Source of the DNA: Pseudoalteromonas sp. A25
Lineage (GTDB): Bacteria; Pseudomonadota; Gammaproteobacteria; Enterobacterales; Alteromonadaceae
DNA: 64,000 nucleotides
Direction of reading: 5' to 3'
NCBI RefSeq assembly: GCF_009176705.1
Contig: NZ_AP021846.1
Span: 211,001-275,000, forward strand
The position numbers and the translations under genes are program-made. This document shows, piece by piece, positions 18,348 to 27,383 of the stretch. Under the pieces are notes generated by a model. The model was not told the DNA's origin, did not search any database, and saw only the letters and a program-made list of their open reading frames with translations. The number at the start of each line of letters is the position of its first letter. The first letter of the stretch is position 1.

Positions 18348-21300
18348 ATGAACAAGTTTTCGGTTTTTATTGCCTCTGGGTTACTCAGTATAACCACAAC
18401 GGCTCAGGCTGTTCAGAGCCACACTTTACTTAATCAAGCACATGTTTGGCAGGTGTTAGAGCAGTCGATAGCCAAGCAAGGGCTTGGTTTAACAAAGCAC
18501 TCTAATGTGCGAAATGCCACTGACGGATATGACGCTGCATTTAGCTATCAACTAATTAAACAAACAGGAAAGCAAAAAGAGTATCGCCATTATCAAACCT
18601 ATTTGGGCCAGTGGCCTGTGTTGGGTGGGCGTTTTGTGCTGGTCAGTAATGATCATGGGCAGGTTAAGCAAGGGCTAGGCAAAGCAATCCTAGCAAAAGG
18701 CACTGTGCGCTATGCAACCCCAAAACGCTTTTTACAGTCAGACGAACAGGTGTTAGCGGATATCGCTAAACAGCAAAATGTAATCGCACCAGGCGCTAAA
18801 CTAACGCGAGCTTATGAGATCAGCAATGGACAATTGAACCCTGTTATCGTGCTAAAAGCGCGTGCCTATCGCTATATTTTTGATGCAAGAACACTACAAA
18901 TTCTTAGTCGTAAGCCAGACTTAGATGCGTTAACCAGCGATTTGGTCGCAGGCGGTGGGATTGGGGGGAATGAAAAGCTCGGTGCAATTTGCTACTCACC
19001 TCAGCCACAAAGTATGAGTAAATGCTTAGATTATCAATTCGACTCTAGCACGCCTAAAGGTCAGGAATTACTATTCCAAGTTCAAGAAAGCGCAATATTT
19101 CAGGCATTTTCAGGTTACCCGTTTATTGTCAGTAAGCGCAGCGGTACCTGCACGCTAGAAAACCCTTATGTTAAAACCATTGATTACATGAACGATAAAT
19201 CGGTCGCTGCAAGTTATCAATGCGACAGTACAAACGAGCATTTTGATAAGCAGCGTATCGACGATCAGTTCTATGACTATTACAGCTATTTAGCGGTCAA
19301 TGAAGCGCATTTTAATGCCGGTGTGGTGATGCAGTATTACCACACTTTGCTTAAACAAATGTATCCACAGCAAACATCAGATTGTGACTACAATGGCTTT
19401 TGTTTAAAACAGTTGAAACAAAATGTGGGTAATAACACCTACGGTAATACCCAAGCTAACTGGGACGACTCTCACGTAAATTACGGCACTGGAAATTACG
19501 GCGGTACTCATTATTTTCACACAACTTTGGATGTTGTGGCACATGAGGCAAGTCATGCTGTGACATTTTGGAATAGCCAGCTAGGCGCTGCGGATCAAGA
19601 TGGGGCAATAAACGAAGCATTCTCTGATATTGCCAGCGTGGCGATATTGGATCACTTACAAGCAAACGTGTCTGGCGCCTATAGCCAATCCGTGGCTTAT
19701 TTAAATCAAATTAGTGATAGTGCTCAAAATCATCAGAAAAACCGTAAATGGTGGTACGGTTGGGATGTTATGTATGAAGACAAAGGGGCTCGATTCTTCG
19801 AGATGCCTTCATGGGATGGACGCAGTATTGATCATTTCAAAGATTATCAAACAGGGCTATCCACCTACCATATCGGAGGCGTGTTAAGAAAAGCATTCTA
19901 TGAGCTAGTCAAAACACAGCATTGGTCAATTGAAGATGCTTTTAAGTTATTTTTACGTGCCAATATAGAGTGCTTTTTTCCAGGTGCTAGCATCGAAGAT
20001 GCGGGGCAATGCTTACTTTCTCAAGCCGGCAATTTCACGTATTTAGGTGCTGAGTCTAAGTTAAAAGCCGATATTGATGAAACTTTACATTCTGTGGGTG
20101 TGATCGCGCGCAGCTCAGACATATCAACATTGGATTTTACCAGTAGCATTAACTACAACACGGTAATTTACCGCGTTGCAAGTGTACCAGTAAACGATAT
20201 TGCAAGGATTGATATTGCTTGGGGCGATGGCACCGAAGAGCGTTGGCAAGAAGGAGATTTGAGCAATATTTATGATTATCTTGAGCGCTCTCGTCAAGTC
20301 AATGTGGATGATTTAGTACGCTTTAAACTGACGGTGACACTTAAAAATGGCCAGCAAAAAGAGGGCTACCGGCACTTTTACAGTCGTGCAGTGGGGGCTT
20401 CTTGCGAACCATATTTTAATCAAGGTCAAGTGCACACCACCGATGTGAGTGTCAATGGTACACCACTTACGCTCAGCAGTGAGCGTTATCAAAGTTTGCT
20501 AGCTAATGCAGTTTCATTTAATAGGCATAACGAACAGGCCTTAACGTTACCATCATCACTGAGCGATAAGCGCGTCACTTTGTTAGTTGACAGTAATCGC
20601 AATGGTTTATTCTCAGCCGATGAAATGGTTTTAAACAATCAACTAATTGGTAGTGGTACGGTGAATTTTACTTTGCCAGAGACACTCTCTGCTGGCGTTA
20701 CTATGTTGCGTATCGCTATTGGTAGTGAATATAACTTCTACGACACGTGTGGACATACCAAACTAGCTCAGGTGATTGATTTAAAAGCAGACATAGACGT
20801 GCCTGAGCTTCCAATCAAGGCGAGCTTTGACTATCAAGTTCTAGCAGATAATCGCGTTGAATTTACCAATACTTCACAGGCTAATATGTTGCGCCAGCCT
20901 AAGTATCAATGGCAGTTTGGCTTTGATGGCCGCACCAGCTCAGCGCAAAATCCAGGCGTTATTGATTACCCTAAAGTGGCAGGCAATTACACGGCGACCT
21001 TATCGGTAAGTTACCAAGATGGCAGCGGTGAAACAGACACGGCTAGTAAAAACATCTCATTGTCTGAGCCTCAGCAATGTGTGGTTGCTATAAGCGATCA
21101 AAATAATGCCAATGCGTTTTATATCGATCAAATCATGATGTGGACATCGATCAATGACCGCCTATCGGTTACCGGTGCGCAAGGCACTAATAGCGCAGGC
21201 TACGTACTGCATAAACCTAACTTTAGTTTCACTCGCTCACAAGAGCTTACGGTCGATATTGTCAGCAATGAGATCAGTGAATCAACAGCTGAACGTCTTT

Positions 21301-21611
21301 TGAACAATCGAGAAAATGAGCTGCGTTTCACGATCTGGCTGGATAAGGATGAAGACAAAAAGTTTGAGCTCGGTGAAGAAAACTTTAGCGACATGAATAG
21401 CAATTACCTCAAAGAGTGCAGTAATGGTCGTTGTCGTATTAAAGCCAGTCAATCACTGTTCTTGCCGTATGTTCGCTGGTGGGAAGGTAAAGACTATGTG
21501 ATCCGCGCGCGCTTAGAAGAGCTACCTCAAGCAAGTAAAGGTCAAGATGGCTGTCATAACTTCCATTACGGTGAAGTCTCCGACATCAAGTTCTCAGTCA
21601 CCGGCTGGTAG
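18348..21611 (+). CDS. Secreted M4 (thermolysin-like) metalloprotease with PKD and GEVED modules
   Basis: A 1087-residue exported zinc protease. In order: signal peptide (1-21), an FTP-type propeptide (about 30-180, YLGQWPVLGGRF), the M4 catalytic domain (about 240-590), a PKD-like segment with WGDGT (about 600-680), a GEVED-like domain (about 690-815), a PKD domain (about 820-905) and a second GEVED-like domain to the end (YGEVSDI). The zinc ligands are H399 and H403 of HEASH with catalytic E400, and E423 of NEAFSD, at the same 20-residue spacing as thermolysin; H508 may be the proton donor. It heads a run of six co-directional secreted-protein genes. Type II secretion is the likely export route. 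Confidence 0.88.
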   Translation: MNKFSVFIASGLLSITTTAQAVQSHTLLNQAHVWQVLEQSIAKQGLGLTKHSNVRNATDGYDAAFSYQLIKQTGKQKEYRHYQTYLGQWPVLGGRFVLVSNDHGQVKQGLGKAILAKGTVRYATPKRFLQSDEQVLADIAKQQNVIAPGAKLTRAYEISNGQLNPVIVLKARAYRYIFDARTLQILSRKPDLDALTSDLVAGGGIGGNEKLGAICYSPQPQSMSKCLDYQFDSSTPKGQELLFQVQESAIFQAFSGYPFIVSKRSGTCTLENPYVKTIDYMNDKSVAASYQCDSTNEHFDKQRIDDQFYDYYSYLAVNEAHFNAGVVMQYYHTLLKQMYPQQTSDCDYNGFCLKQLKQNVGNNTYGNTQANWDDSHVNYGTGNYGGTHYFHTTLDVVAHEASHAVTFWNSQLGAADQDGAINEAFSDIASVAILDHLQANVSGAYSQSVAYLNQISDSAQNHQKNRKWWYGWDVMYEDKGARFFEMPSWDGRSIDHFKDYQTGLSTYHIGGVLRKAFYELVKTQHWSIEDAFKLFLRANIECFFPGASIEDAGQCLLSQAGNFTYLGAESKLKADIDETLHSVGVIARSSDISTLDFTSSINYNTVIYRVASVPVNDIARIDIAWGDGTEERWQEGDLSNIYDYLERSRQVNVDDLVRFKLTVTLKNGQQKEGYRHFYSRAVGASCEPYFNQGQVHTTDVSVNGTPLTLSSERYQSLLANAVSFNRHNEQALTLPSSLSDKRVTLLVDSNRNGLFSADEMVLNNQLIGSGTVNFTLPETLSAGVTMLRIAIGSEYNFYDTCGHTKLAQVIDLKADIDVPELPIKASFDYQVLADNRVEFTNTSQANMLRQPKYQWQFGFDGRTSSAQNPGVIDYPKVAGNYTATLSVSYQDGSGETDTASKNISLSEPQQCVVAISDQNNANAFYIDQIMMWTSINDRLSVTGAQGTNSAGYVLHKPNFSFTRSQELTVDIVSNEISESTAERLLNNRENELRFTIWLDKDEDKKFELGEENFSDMNSNYLKECSNGRCRIKASQSLFLPYVRWWEGKDYVIRARLEELPQASKGQDGCHNFHYGEVSDIKFSVTGW

Positions 21612-21636
21612 ATAACACCGCTTTTGCAGTAAGGGC

Positions 21637-21658
21637 CCTTGTATCAATTGATACAAGG
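21637..21658. repeat. 22-bp perfect palindrome in the cluster
   Basis: CCTTGTATCAA is followed immediately by its exact reverse complement TTGATACAAGG, 25 bases after the metalloprotease stop. No T run follows, so it is either a weak terminator or processing hairpin, or a dimeric regulator site. Confidence 0.5.
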
Positions 21659-21716
21659 TTCCTGAGCTTGTGCTCAAAAAACGTCAATAAAGGTAAAAAT
21701 AACATAGGGAATCAAG

Positions 21717-23699
21717 ATGAAATTACTCAGTTTATCTGTCGCGCTGGCATTAGGTGCGGCTACGTCAATAGCACAAGCACAAAGTGATGTTGTGCAGGTT
21801 AATGCCAGCTCACCGGTACTTGAAATTAAGCAAGGGTTCGTAAAATCAGACTTAACCAGCAAGCAAAATATACAAGCGCTAAAACAGCGTTTAAACAAAT
21901 ATGGGCTTAACAAGCAAAATAGACCCCATTTGTTTAACGTGATCGACAAGCAGTATGCACGTAGCTTAGCTGCACCAAGCTTGGCCATACCCAGCGTGAG
22001 TATGGCGAATGATTGTAATGCACATAACTCAAGTTTGTGTTCTTTTTTCAAGCATATGGGCATTGAAGTTGCGACTTTACCTGGTACCAATGAAGAATAT
22101 CTCGTGGTATCTGCACTGAACAGCGAAAAAAAACCAACCAACTATACGTTCATTGATATCACTTTGGTAAACGAAAAAGGTGAATCGATCACGTTACCGC
22201 GCTATGCCGAGTTTTTTGGCGATGGTGAGCAAGAGAAAAAACGTAAGTCAATTTATTCATCAGCGCGACTAAGTGACGCTTTGGCTAAGTTACAAAGTGC
22301 CGAACAAATTTACGCTGATGCGTGGGTTACCGTGGTATATACCGACGCAAATGGTAACGAAGTTGTCGAAGATAGAAACTCCAAAGTCGAATATTCAAAA
22401 GATACTATCTTAGGAGAGTTGGGCTTGATAACCCCTGAAGTACAAAGCGGCGCGCCAATGGTATCAGTGCAAAATGCGGGTACATTAACCACCGACTTTG
22501 GCTCGACTTTATCTCATCCTAAAGACTTACGTTCAAAAGAAGCTGGGCAGCTAGACAATAAAATAATTGTTTGTTTAAACCGTAATTATGGTGATTGTGA
22601 CTACGAGAATATTTACCCAGCTGGTACGCCTAATGATCAGTTAAAGTTGAAGATCCCATTTGTGGGTGAATACATCATGATGGGTAAAGTAACGCGTATC
22701 TATCGACCTGATTGGAGCGTCATTGATGTGGTTGATAACGGTGATGGTAGTACGACCCTTAAAAGTGGCCCTCAGGTACAAAAGCCTGATGTGATCGACT
22801 TTGGCTCTAATATCTTTATTCAGACTAAAGAGGGCGGCGGTGCCACGTCGATTTCCGGTGATCAGTACAACGATATTCAAAACTTCTTCGCGGATAACAT
22901 CCAAGTGGAATACATCCCATTTGGTCGGCGGACCAAGACCAAATTGTCATGGAATATCACTCGCAACCAAGGGGTGTTTGGTGATGCAACCTTATATGGG
23001 CGTTACCAAGATGCCAACTGGATAATGAATATCGCAGTGGATAATGAACCGCGTCCTGGTCAAACAGCCCGTGCTGAGACCGTCGTAATTGGCTCTGCTG
23101 GGTTAGGTTCGTGGGAAGATATCGACTACCCACAAATGCAAATTGTGTATAGCTGTTTAGCACAAGGCAGTTTGATCACCTTGCCTGATGGTTCGCAAAT
23201 GCCGATTGAAAAGCTTGCCGTAGGCGACCTAGTAATGGGCGCGAGCCAATACAACCCTGCGAATCGTTTAGCGCTTGAAATAAAAGATATTTCAGTTGGA
23301 GTTGAAGCCATTCCAATGATTGAAATTAAAACCAAATCAGGCAAAAAGTTACTGTTGACCGAATCTCACCCAGTGATCATGCAATCGGGGGAGTCTATTT
23401 GGGCTAACGAAGTGCAGCTAGGTGACCGTATTCATACCCAAGATGGTATTGAATTTGTAAGCAAAATTAAGGAAGTGAAATTTAAAGATAAAGTTTATAA
23501 CTTACGTTTATCACGCAGCAAAGACGACCCAAATTACTTAGAGGGTGAAACCTTCAGTATGTTTGCTAACGGTCTGCAAGTTGGGGATTTGGCCATGCAA
23601 AGTAACAATGAGTTTAAGGAAAAAGTTGAAACGCAGCAGGATGTTTTGAATCGCTTACCTGAACCTTGGCACAAAGACTACCTTAACAGCATTAAGTAA
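21717..23699 (+). CDS. Secreted protein with C-terminal Hint autoprocessing domain
   Basis: A 660-residue exported protein (signal peptide cleaved near IAQAQ). Residues 22-479 are not recognised. The region 480-619 is a Hint domain: it opens with C480 (SCLAQGSLITLPDGS), has LAVGDLVMG, the block-B motif TESH (T548, H551) and ends in FANG (N618, G619), followed by a 41-residue tail. Hint domains form a thioester at the first cysteine and cleave or transfer the upstream segment, as in inteins, bacterial intein-like elements and hedgehog. There is no homing endonuclease and no cysteine, serine or threonine after N618, so protein splicing is unlikely and N-terminal cleavage or transfer is more likely. 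Confidence 0.72.
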   Translation: MKLLSLSVALALGAATSIAQAQSDVVQVNASSPVLEIKQGFVKSDLTSKQNIQALKQRLNKYGLNKQNRPHLFNVIDKQYARSLAAPSLAIPSVSMANDCNAHNSSLCSFFKHMGIEVATLPGTNEEYLVVSALNSEKKPTNYTFIDITLVNEKGESITLPRYAEFFGDGEQEKKRKSIYSSARLSDALAKLQSAEQIYADAWVTVVYTDANGNEVVEDRNSKVEYSKDTILGELGLITPEVQSGAPMVSVQNAGTLTTDFGSTLSHPKDLRSKEAGQLDNKIIVCLNRNYGDCDYENIYPAGTPNDQLKLKIPFVGEYIMMGKVTRIYRPDWSVIDVVDNGDGSTTLKSGPQVQKPDVIDFGSNIFIQTKEGGGATSISGDQYNDIQNFFADNIQVEYIPFGRRTKTKLSWNITRNQGVFGDATLYGRYQDANWIMNIAVDNEPRPGQTARAETVVIGSAGLGSWEDIDYPQMQIVYSCLAQGSLITLPDGSQMPIEKLAVGDLVMGASQYNPANRLALEIKDISVGVEAIPMIEIKTKSGKKLLLTESHPVIMQSGESIWANEVQLGDRIHTQDGIEFVSKIKEVKFKDKVYNLRLSRSKDDPNYLEGETFSMFANGLQVGDLAMQSNNEFKEKVETQQDVLNRLPEPWHKDYLNSIK

Positions 23700-23704
23700 T
23701 AGGA

Positions 23705-23722
23705 ATGGCCTCAGAAGGCCAT
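23705..23722 (+). repeat. Intercistronic hairpin before paralogue 1
   Basis: ATGGCC and GGCCAT pair around a TCAGAA loop, between the Hint gene and the next gene; it may modulate mRNA stability between them. Confidence 0.4.
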
Positions 23723-23737
23723 CTCATGGAGTGAATT

Positions 23738-24973
23738 ATGAATAAATTTATAAACATAAATATCTTAGTCGCTGCACTGTGTTCCACGTCAGCGTTTGCT
23801 TTGGATGAATCGCAAGAGACTAAGAAAAGCTTAATTAAACCTAGCACCATTGATGCGGTGCCGCTGGGCACGGCCTATCACAGTAAAGGTGAAAACTACC
23901 TTGGTCTACAGTCGGTTAAAGGAGTACAGGCTGAGCATTTGGGTAACACTAAAATCGACTTTCGTGTTGGTGTTGATTTAGGTTATGAGCAAGCACTTAA
24001 GCTGATTGACGGTAAGGTGGATGCAGGTTTTAAATTTCCTGCGGTGCGGGTTGATGCTGGGGCTAACTATGCCAAAGATATCAGCGCTGATAAATACACC
24101 GGCACCTATACCGTTTATTCATCGATGAAACCGAAATCTCGTATGTTGATGCCAAATGGTATGGTGGGTTATGAGCCGACTCAAGCGGCGCTTGATTTGG
24201 CTCAAGCGCAACCTGGCAATCGCGAAAAGAACTTAGGTGATGGCTTTGTACATGGCTTTGCCTATGGCTCAAACGTGGTGATCAATATGAAAATTGATTA
24301 TCGCAATGAAGAAGACAAACGTTCTATAGGCGGTTACTTGAGTGTTGACTGGATTGGTAAAGTCAAAGTGGATGGACAGCTGCAAAAGCTTGATGACAGC
24401 AAGCGTCAATCAGTAAAGATCACCATCAGTGGGTATCAAAGTGGTGGCGATCCAAACCGGTTATTAAACATCATACCTAACGGCATTATGCGTTGTACTT
24501 TACTCAACCCAGAGCCTTGCTTTGAACTGTTTGAATCTGCGATTAACTATTTGAAAAATGATTATATTAATCAGTTTGATTCACTAGATAGTTATAACGT
24601 TACCGAAGCCTACATTGCTGAGTATCAAGACTCAGGCCCGGCTTTACAAGCGTTAGTACCAGCACAAGGCTATGAAGGAGCAAATTACTTAACCAAGTTG
24701 GTTGTAAAAGAGCTAACAGCTCGCTGGATTGAAGAGCGTTTAACTTACCGCCGTGCTAAGAACCTGCAGCGTTACTACGCCTCACAGTTTAATAATGAGC
24801 AATTAGCTCAGTTGAGTAACATCGAATCAGCCAGCCGTAATAACGCCAATTTATTTGCCGATATGGTTGACTATTGCGAGCAAAATCCAGAAGGGAATTA
24901 TTGCACTGAATATGAAGCTGCGAATTTGGTTTATTACACCGACTACAGTAGCTACAGCGATGTTTTGAAGTAA
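23738..24973 (+). CDS. Secreted paralogue 1 of a cysteine-pair family (possible pore-forming-like)
   Basis: A 411-residue exported protein (signal peptide to SAFA). Residues 40-250 alternate strand-like stretches (KFPAVRVDAGANYAKD, GDGFVHGFAYGSNVVINMK, IGGYLSVDWIGKVKVDGQL, then QSGGDPNRLL). This layout recalls MACPF/CDC-type pore-forming proteins, but the classical MACPF signature is absent, so the fold is inference. The C-terminal third is helical with two cysteine pairs, C253/C261 (C-x3-N-x2-P-C) and C380/C389 (C-x3-P-x4-C), shared with the genes at 25840 and 27384. A GGAG site precedes the ATG. It is co-directional with the metalloprotease and Hint genes. Confidence 0.6.
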   Translation: MNKFININILVAALCSTSAFALDESQETKKSLIKPSTIDAVPLGTAYHSKGENYLGLQSVKGVQAEHLGNTKIDFRVGVDLGYEQALKLIDGKVDAGFKFPAVRVDAGANYAKDISADKYTGTYTVYSSMKPKSRMLMPNGMVGYEPTQAALDLAQAQPGNREKNLGDGFVHGFAYGSNVVINMKIDYRNEEDKRSIGGYLSVDWIGKVKVDGQLQKLDDSKRQSVKITISGYQSGGDPNRLLNIIPNGIMRCTLLNPEPCFELFESAINYLKNDYINQFDSLDSYNVTEAYIAEYQDSGPALQALVPAQGYEGANYLTKLVVKELTARWIEERLTYRRAKNLQRYYASQFNNEQLAQLSNIESASRNNANLFADMVDYCEQNPEGNYCTEYEAANLVYYTDYSSYSDVLK

Positions 24974-24983
24974 GGAAACGATC

Positions 24984-25829
24984 ATGATGAAACCACTATT
25001 TATTGCCACATCTGTGATGTGTGCAGCAACACAAGTACAAGCGGCGACGGCGCTTGAACAGCAAGCAAGTTACAACGAAGTTGGAGAGTTTTTAACGGTT
25101 GCGCAAGCGCAAGGGCGCTTTGCATGGCTGGAAAAGTGTTACGACGGGTTGCTCGTTGAGATTTGGGAGCAATCTCATGACACCACGCAAATTGTGAGCA
25201 AGGAAGAGAAGCTTAAGCAGCTCAGAGCGCTTTGGCTATCAGCGGACAAAATTGCGCAAGGTCGCGTGAACTATTTAACGTTTGCCAATAGCGATTTTAG
25301 TAACCCGTATCAATGGCGAGCGGGTAACAGTGTAAACGACGCTTGTGGCACGATGCCGCCAGAGTATGTGCCTGTCGCTTTGCATACCACCTTATTGAAA
25401 AACCAATATTGCGAGAACCAAAGTTACGACAATGAATGGGAGTGGATTGAAAAAATCACGATAGAGGGGTTTAGCCATGAATCTCAAAGTCATGGGTACA
25501 GCGCTATCACAGGAAAAGTGGTGACTTTACCCGCTGGTAGGGCGGTCAAAATGTCAGTTACACCAGGAAATAAAGAGCCACAGTATCCTTCGTATGTGGC
25601 AATGCGTGTTTGGATTGATTGGGATCAGGATGGGGTGATGAGTGAATCAGAAATGGTCCATAAATCAGCATCCGATGGCCCTTTTCAATTTACTTTTGAA
25701 GTACCTACAGAGGTGCCTGATGGTGTCACCTTGATGCGTATTGCCAGTGATGCTGGTGGCGGTTCTGATAACGCATGTAAGCGTATTCAGTATGGTGAGG
25801 TGGAAGACTACCTGGTGACAATTCGTTAA
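24984..25829 (+). CDS. Secreted GEVED-domain protein
   Basis: A 281-residue exported protein (signal peptide ending VQAA). Residues 1-145 of the mature protein are not recognised. The C-terminal half is a GEVED domain, with WIDWDQDGVMSESEM (calcium-binding-like acidic loop), FEVPTEVPDGVTLMRI and the closing YGEVEDYLVTIR. The same module occurs in the metalloprotease at the head of the cluster, which suggests a shared binding or surface-attachment role. It lies 10 bases after paralogue 1 and 10 bases before paralogue 2, so the three are one transcript. Confidence 0.7.
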   Translation: MMKPLFIATSVMCAATQVQAATALEQQASYNEVGEFLTVAQAQGRFAWLEKCYDGLLVEIWEQSHDTTQIVSKEEKLKQLRALWLSADKIAQGRVNYLTFANSDFSNPYQWRAGNSVNDACGTMPPEYVPVALHTTLLKNQYCENQSYDNEWEWIEKITIEGFSHESQSHGYSAITGKVVTLPAGRAVKMSVTPGNKEPQYPSYVAMRVWIDWDQDGVMSESEMVHKSASDGPFQFTFEVPTEVPDGVTLMRIASDAGGGSDNACKRIQYGEVEDYLVTIR

Positions 25830-25839
25830 GGACAAAACA

Positions 25840-27321
25840 ATGAAACCAATTTATTCAACAATGCTATTACTTGGCCTGTGCACGAATTCTGCAATGGCTA
25901 AATACAACGATGTTATTGCAAAAGAAACGATTAATTCAGGTTCGTCTATTTCAGGCTTAATCAATGACCATATTGCCATAGGTACGGCTTATGACAGCCA
26001 AACCAAGCGCTTTTTGAATGTACAGCCTGTTGCTGGGCGGATTGATGAAACATACGGTAACAGTGAAGTGACGTTTAAAACGGGCATTGATATGAGCTAC
26101 GATGATTTGCTCAGCACACTCAATGGTAGCGTTGACTTAGATGTAAACTTCCCTGTCGTGCGCGTATCAGCAGGGGCGTCACTGGCTAAAGAAATGGCCT
26201 CAAGTACATATTCAAGTTCGTATACCTTTAGTGCTCGTAGTACCCCTAAAAAACGTTTGTTCTTACCACAAGATAGTAATATTGGTTATACCCTGTCACA
26301 AGCCGGAGAGGAAATTGCGAACAAGCACCAAGCTAAGTTGCAACAGCTCGCTGGCGATGAGTTTGTGTCGGCAATCGAATATGGTGCCAATATTATGGTG
26401 AACCTGAAGATAGATTACGGCAGCAACAAAGATAAGTCAGAAATTGGTGGTTATCTTGATGTGGACTTATATGGTGGGGTATTCAACGTAGGTGGGCAAC
26501 TTAAATACTTACAGGATGATACCAAATCGTCGGTAAAAATCACTGTGAGAGCTATCCAAAATGGTGGTGACCCTAAGCAGTTATTAAGCATTATTCCCAA
26601 TAATATTATTACCTGTTCATTAGACAACCCTAAACCATGTTTTGATATGTTTTATGAAGCGGTGCAATATGCCAAGACAGGATTTGGCTCACAGTTAAAT
26701 TCACTGAGTGACTATAACGTCGTGCGCTATTACACCACACGTTATGACAGTGCTTCTTTGGCGCTGCGCCCTTTGGTTGCTGATTATCAAACCATTCGCA
26801 ATGCCACTAAGTGGTTGATCAGTGAATTAGAAGATGACTTTAAGCAAGCGGTACTTGATGAGCAACGAGCTTCTAATTTATTGACTAGTTACTATGCATA
26901 TTTACCCGAAACTCAGCGCAGTGCTGTCGAGACGATTAGAAACCTTGCCTATGACAACGCATGGTTTTTATTCAACGCCGCACAGTTTTGTCGCGATAAT
27001 CCTTTTGGTACTGCGTGTGAAGACGAAGTGCAAAAAATGAAAGATGATTGTGCCCGTCGTGGCAAAGTATGTCCTGCAAGCTATGATGTGACGCAGCTCC
27101 AGTTGCCACAGTCGGACCGCTTAGATTGGAAGCAGTGCGAACTGGCACGTCAAGAGGCCGTGCGCGCAGGTATTGTCAGTGAAAACGACAGTGTGAAATA
27201 TCGTAATATGCGCTGGGCACCTACTTTTATCAATATCAATGCACCTGCTTTGGGTATTTTAAATTGGCGCTTGTGTGAGGGGGCTTTAAGCACCTACGGT
27301 AACGCGTTCAATGCGGGTTAA
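25840..27321 (+). CDS. Secreted paralogue 2 of the cysteine-pair family
   Basis: A 493-residue exported protein (signal peptide ending AMAK), clearly homologous to the 23738 gene across most of its length. Shared elements include a GTAY opening, FPVVRVSAGASLAKE, GDEFVSAIEYGANIMVNLKIDY, IGGYLDVDLYGGV and QNGGDPKQLLSIIPNN. The two cysteine pairs are C259/C267 and C384/C393. It carries an extra C-terminal region of about 100 residues with four further cysteines (DDCARRGKVCP, WKQCEL, LCEG). Function unknown; a pore-forming-like role is inference only. Confidence 0.6.
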   Translation: MKPIYSTMLLLGLCTNSAMAKYNDVIAKETINSGSSISGLINDHIAIGTAYDSQTKRFLNVQPVAGRIDETYGNSEVTFKTGIDMSYDDLLSTLNGSVDLDVNFPVVRVSAGASLAKEMASSTYSSSYTFSARSTPKKRLFLPQDSNIGYTLSQAGEEIANKHQAKLQQLAGDEFVSAIEYGANIMVNLKIDYGSNKDKSEIGGYLDVDLYGGVFNVGGQLKYLQDDTKSSVKITVRAIQNGGDPKQLLSIIPNNIITCSLDNPKPCFDMFYEAVQYAKTGFGSQLNSLSDYNVVRYYTTRYDSASLALRPLVADYQTIRNATKWLISELEDDFKQAVLDEQRASNLLTSYYAYLPETQRSAVETIRNLAYDNAWFLFNAAQFCRDNPFGTACEDEVQKMKDDCARRGKVCPASYDVTQLQLPQSDRLDWKQCELARQEAVRAGIVSENDSVKYRNMRWAPTFININAPALGILNWRLCEGALSTYGNAFNAG

Positions 27322-27332
27322 ACAAACCCGTA

Positions 27333-27364
27333 GACCAAGGTGCATCCCCTAGTGTGCCTTGGTC
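27333..27364 (+). repeat. Intercistronic hairpin before paralogue 3
   Basis: GACCAAGG and CCTTGGTC pair around a 16-base loop, followed by ATTTTAC. It may be a partial terminator or processing site between paralogues 2 and 3. Confidence 0.45.
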
Positions 27365-27383
27365 ATTTTACAAAGGATCTATC

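Noticed and set aside
21674..22141. A 155-codon minus-strand frame opposite the Hint gene
   Set aside because: It lies fully antisense to the start of the Hint gene, has no ribosome site and no recognisable features; it is a shadow frame.
23154..23570. A true splicing intein in the Hint protein
   Set aside because: There is no nucleophile after the terminal asparagine and no continuing extein domain that would need splicing.
23738..27321. Classical MACPF domain in the paralogues
   Set aside because: The general layout is similar, but the Y-G-[TS]-H-[FY] signature is absent; I kept only a pore-forming-like inference.
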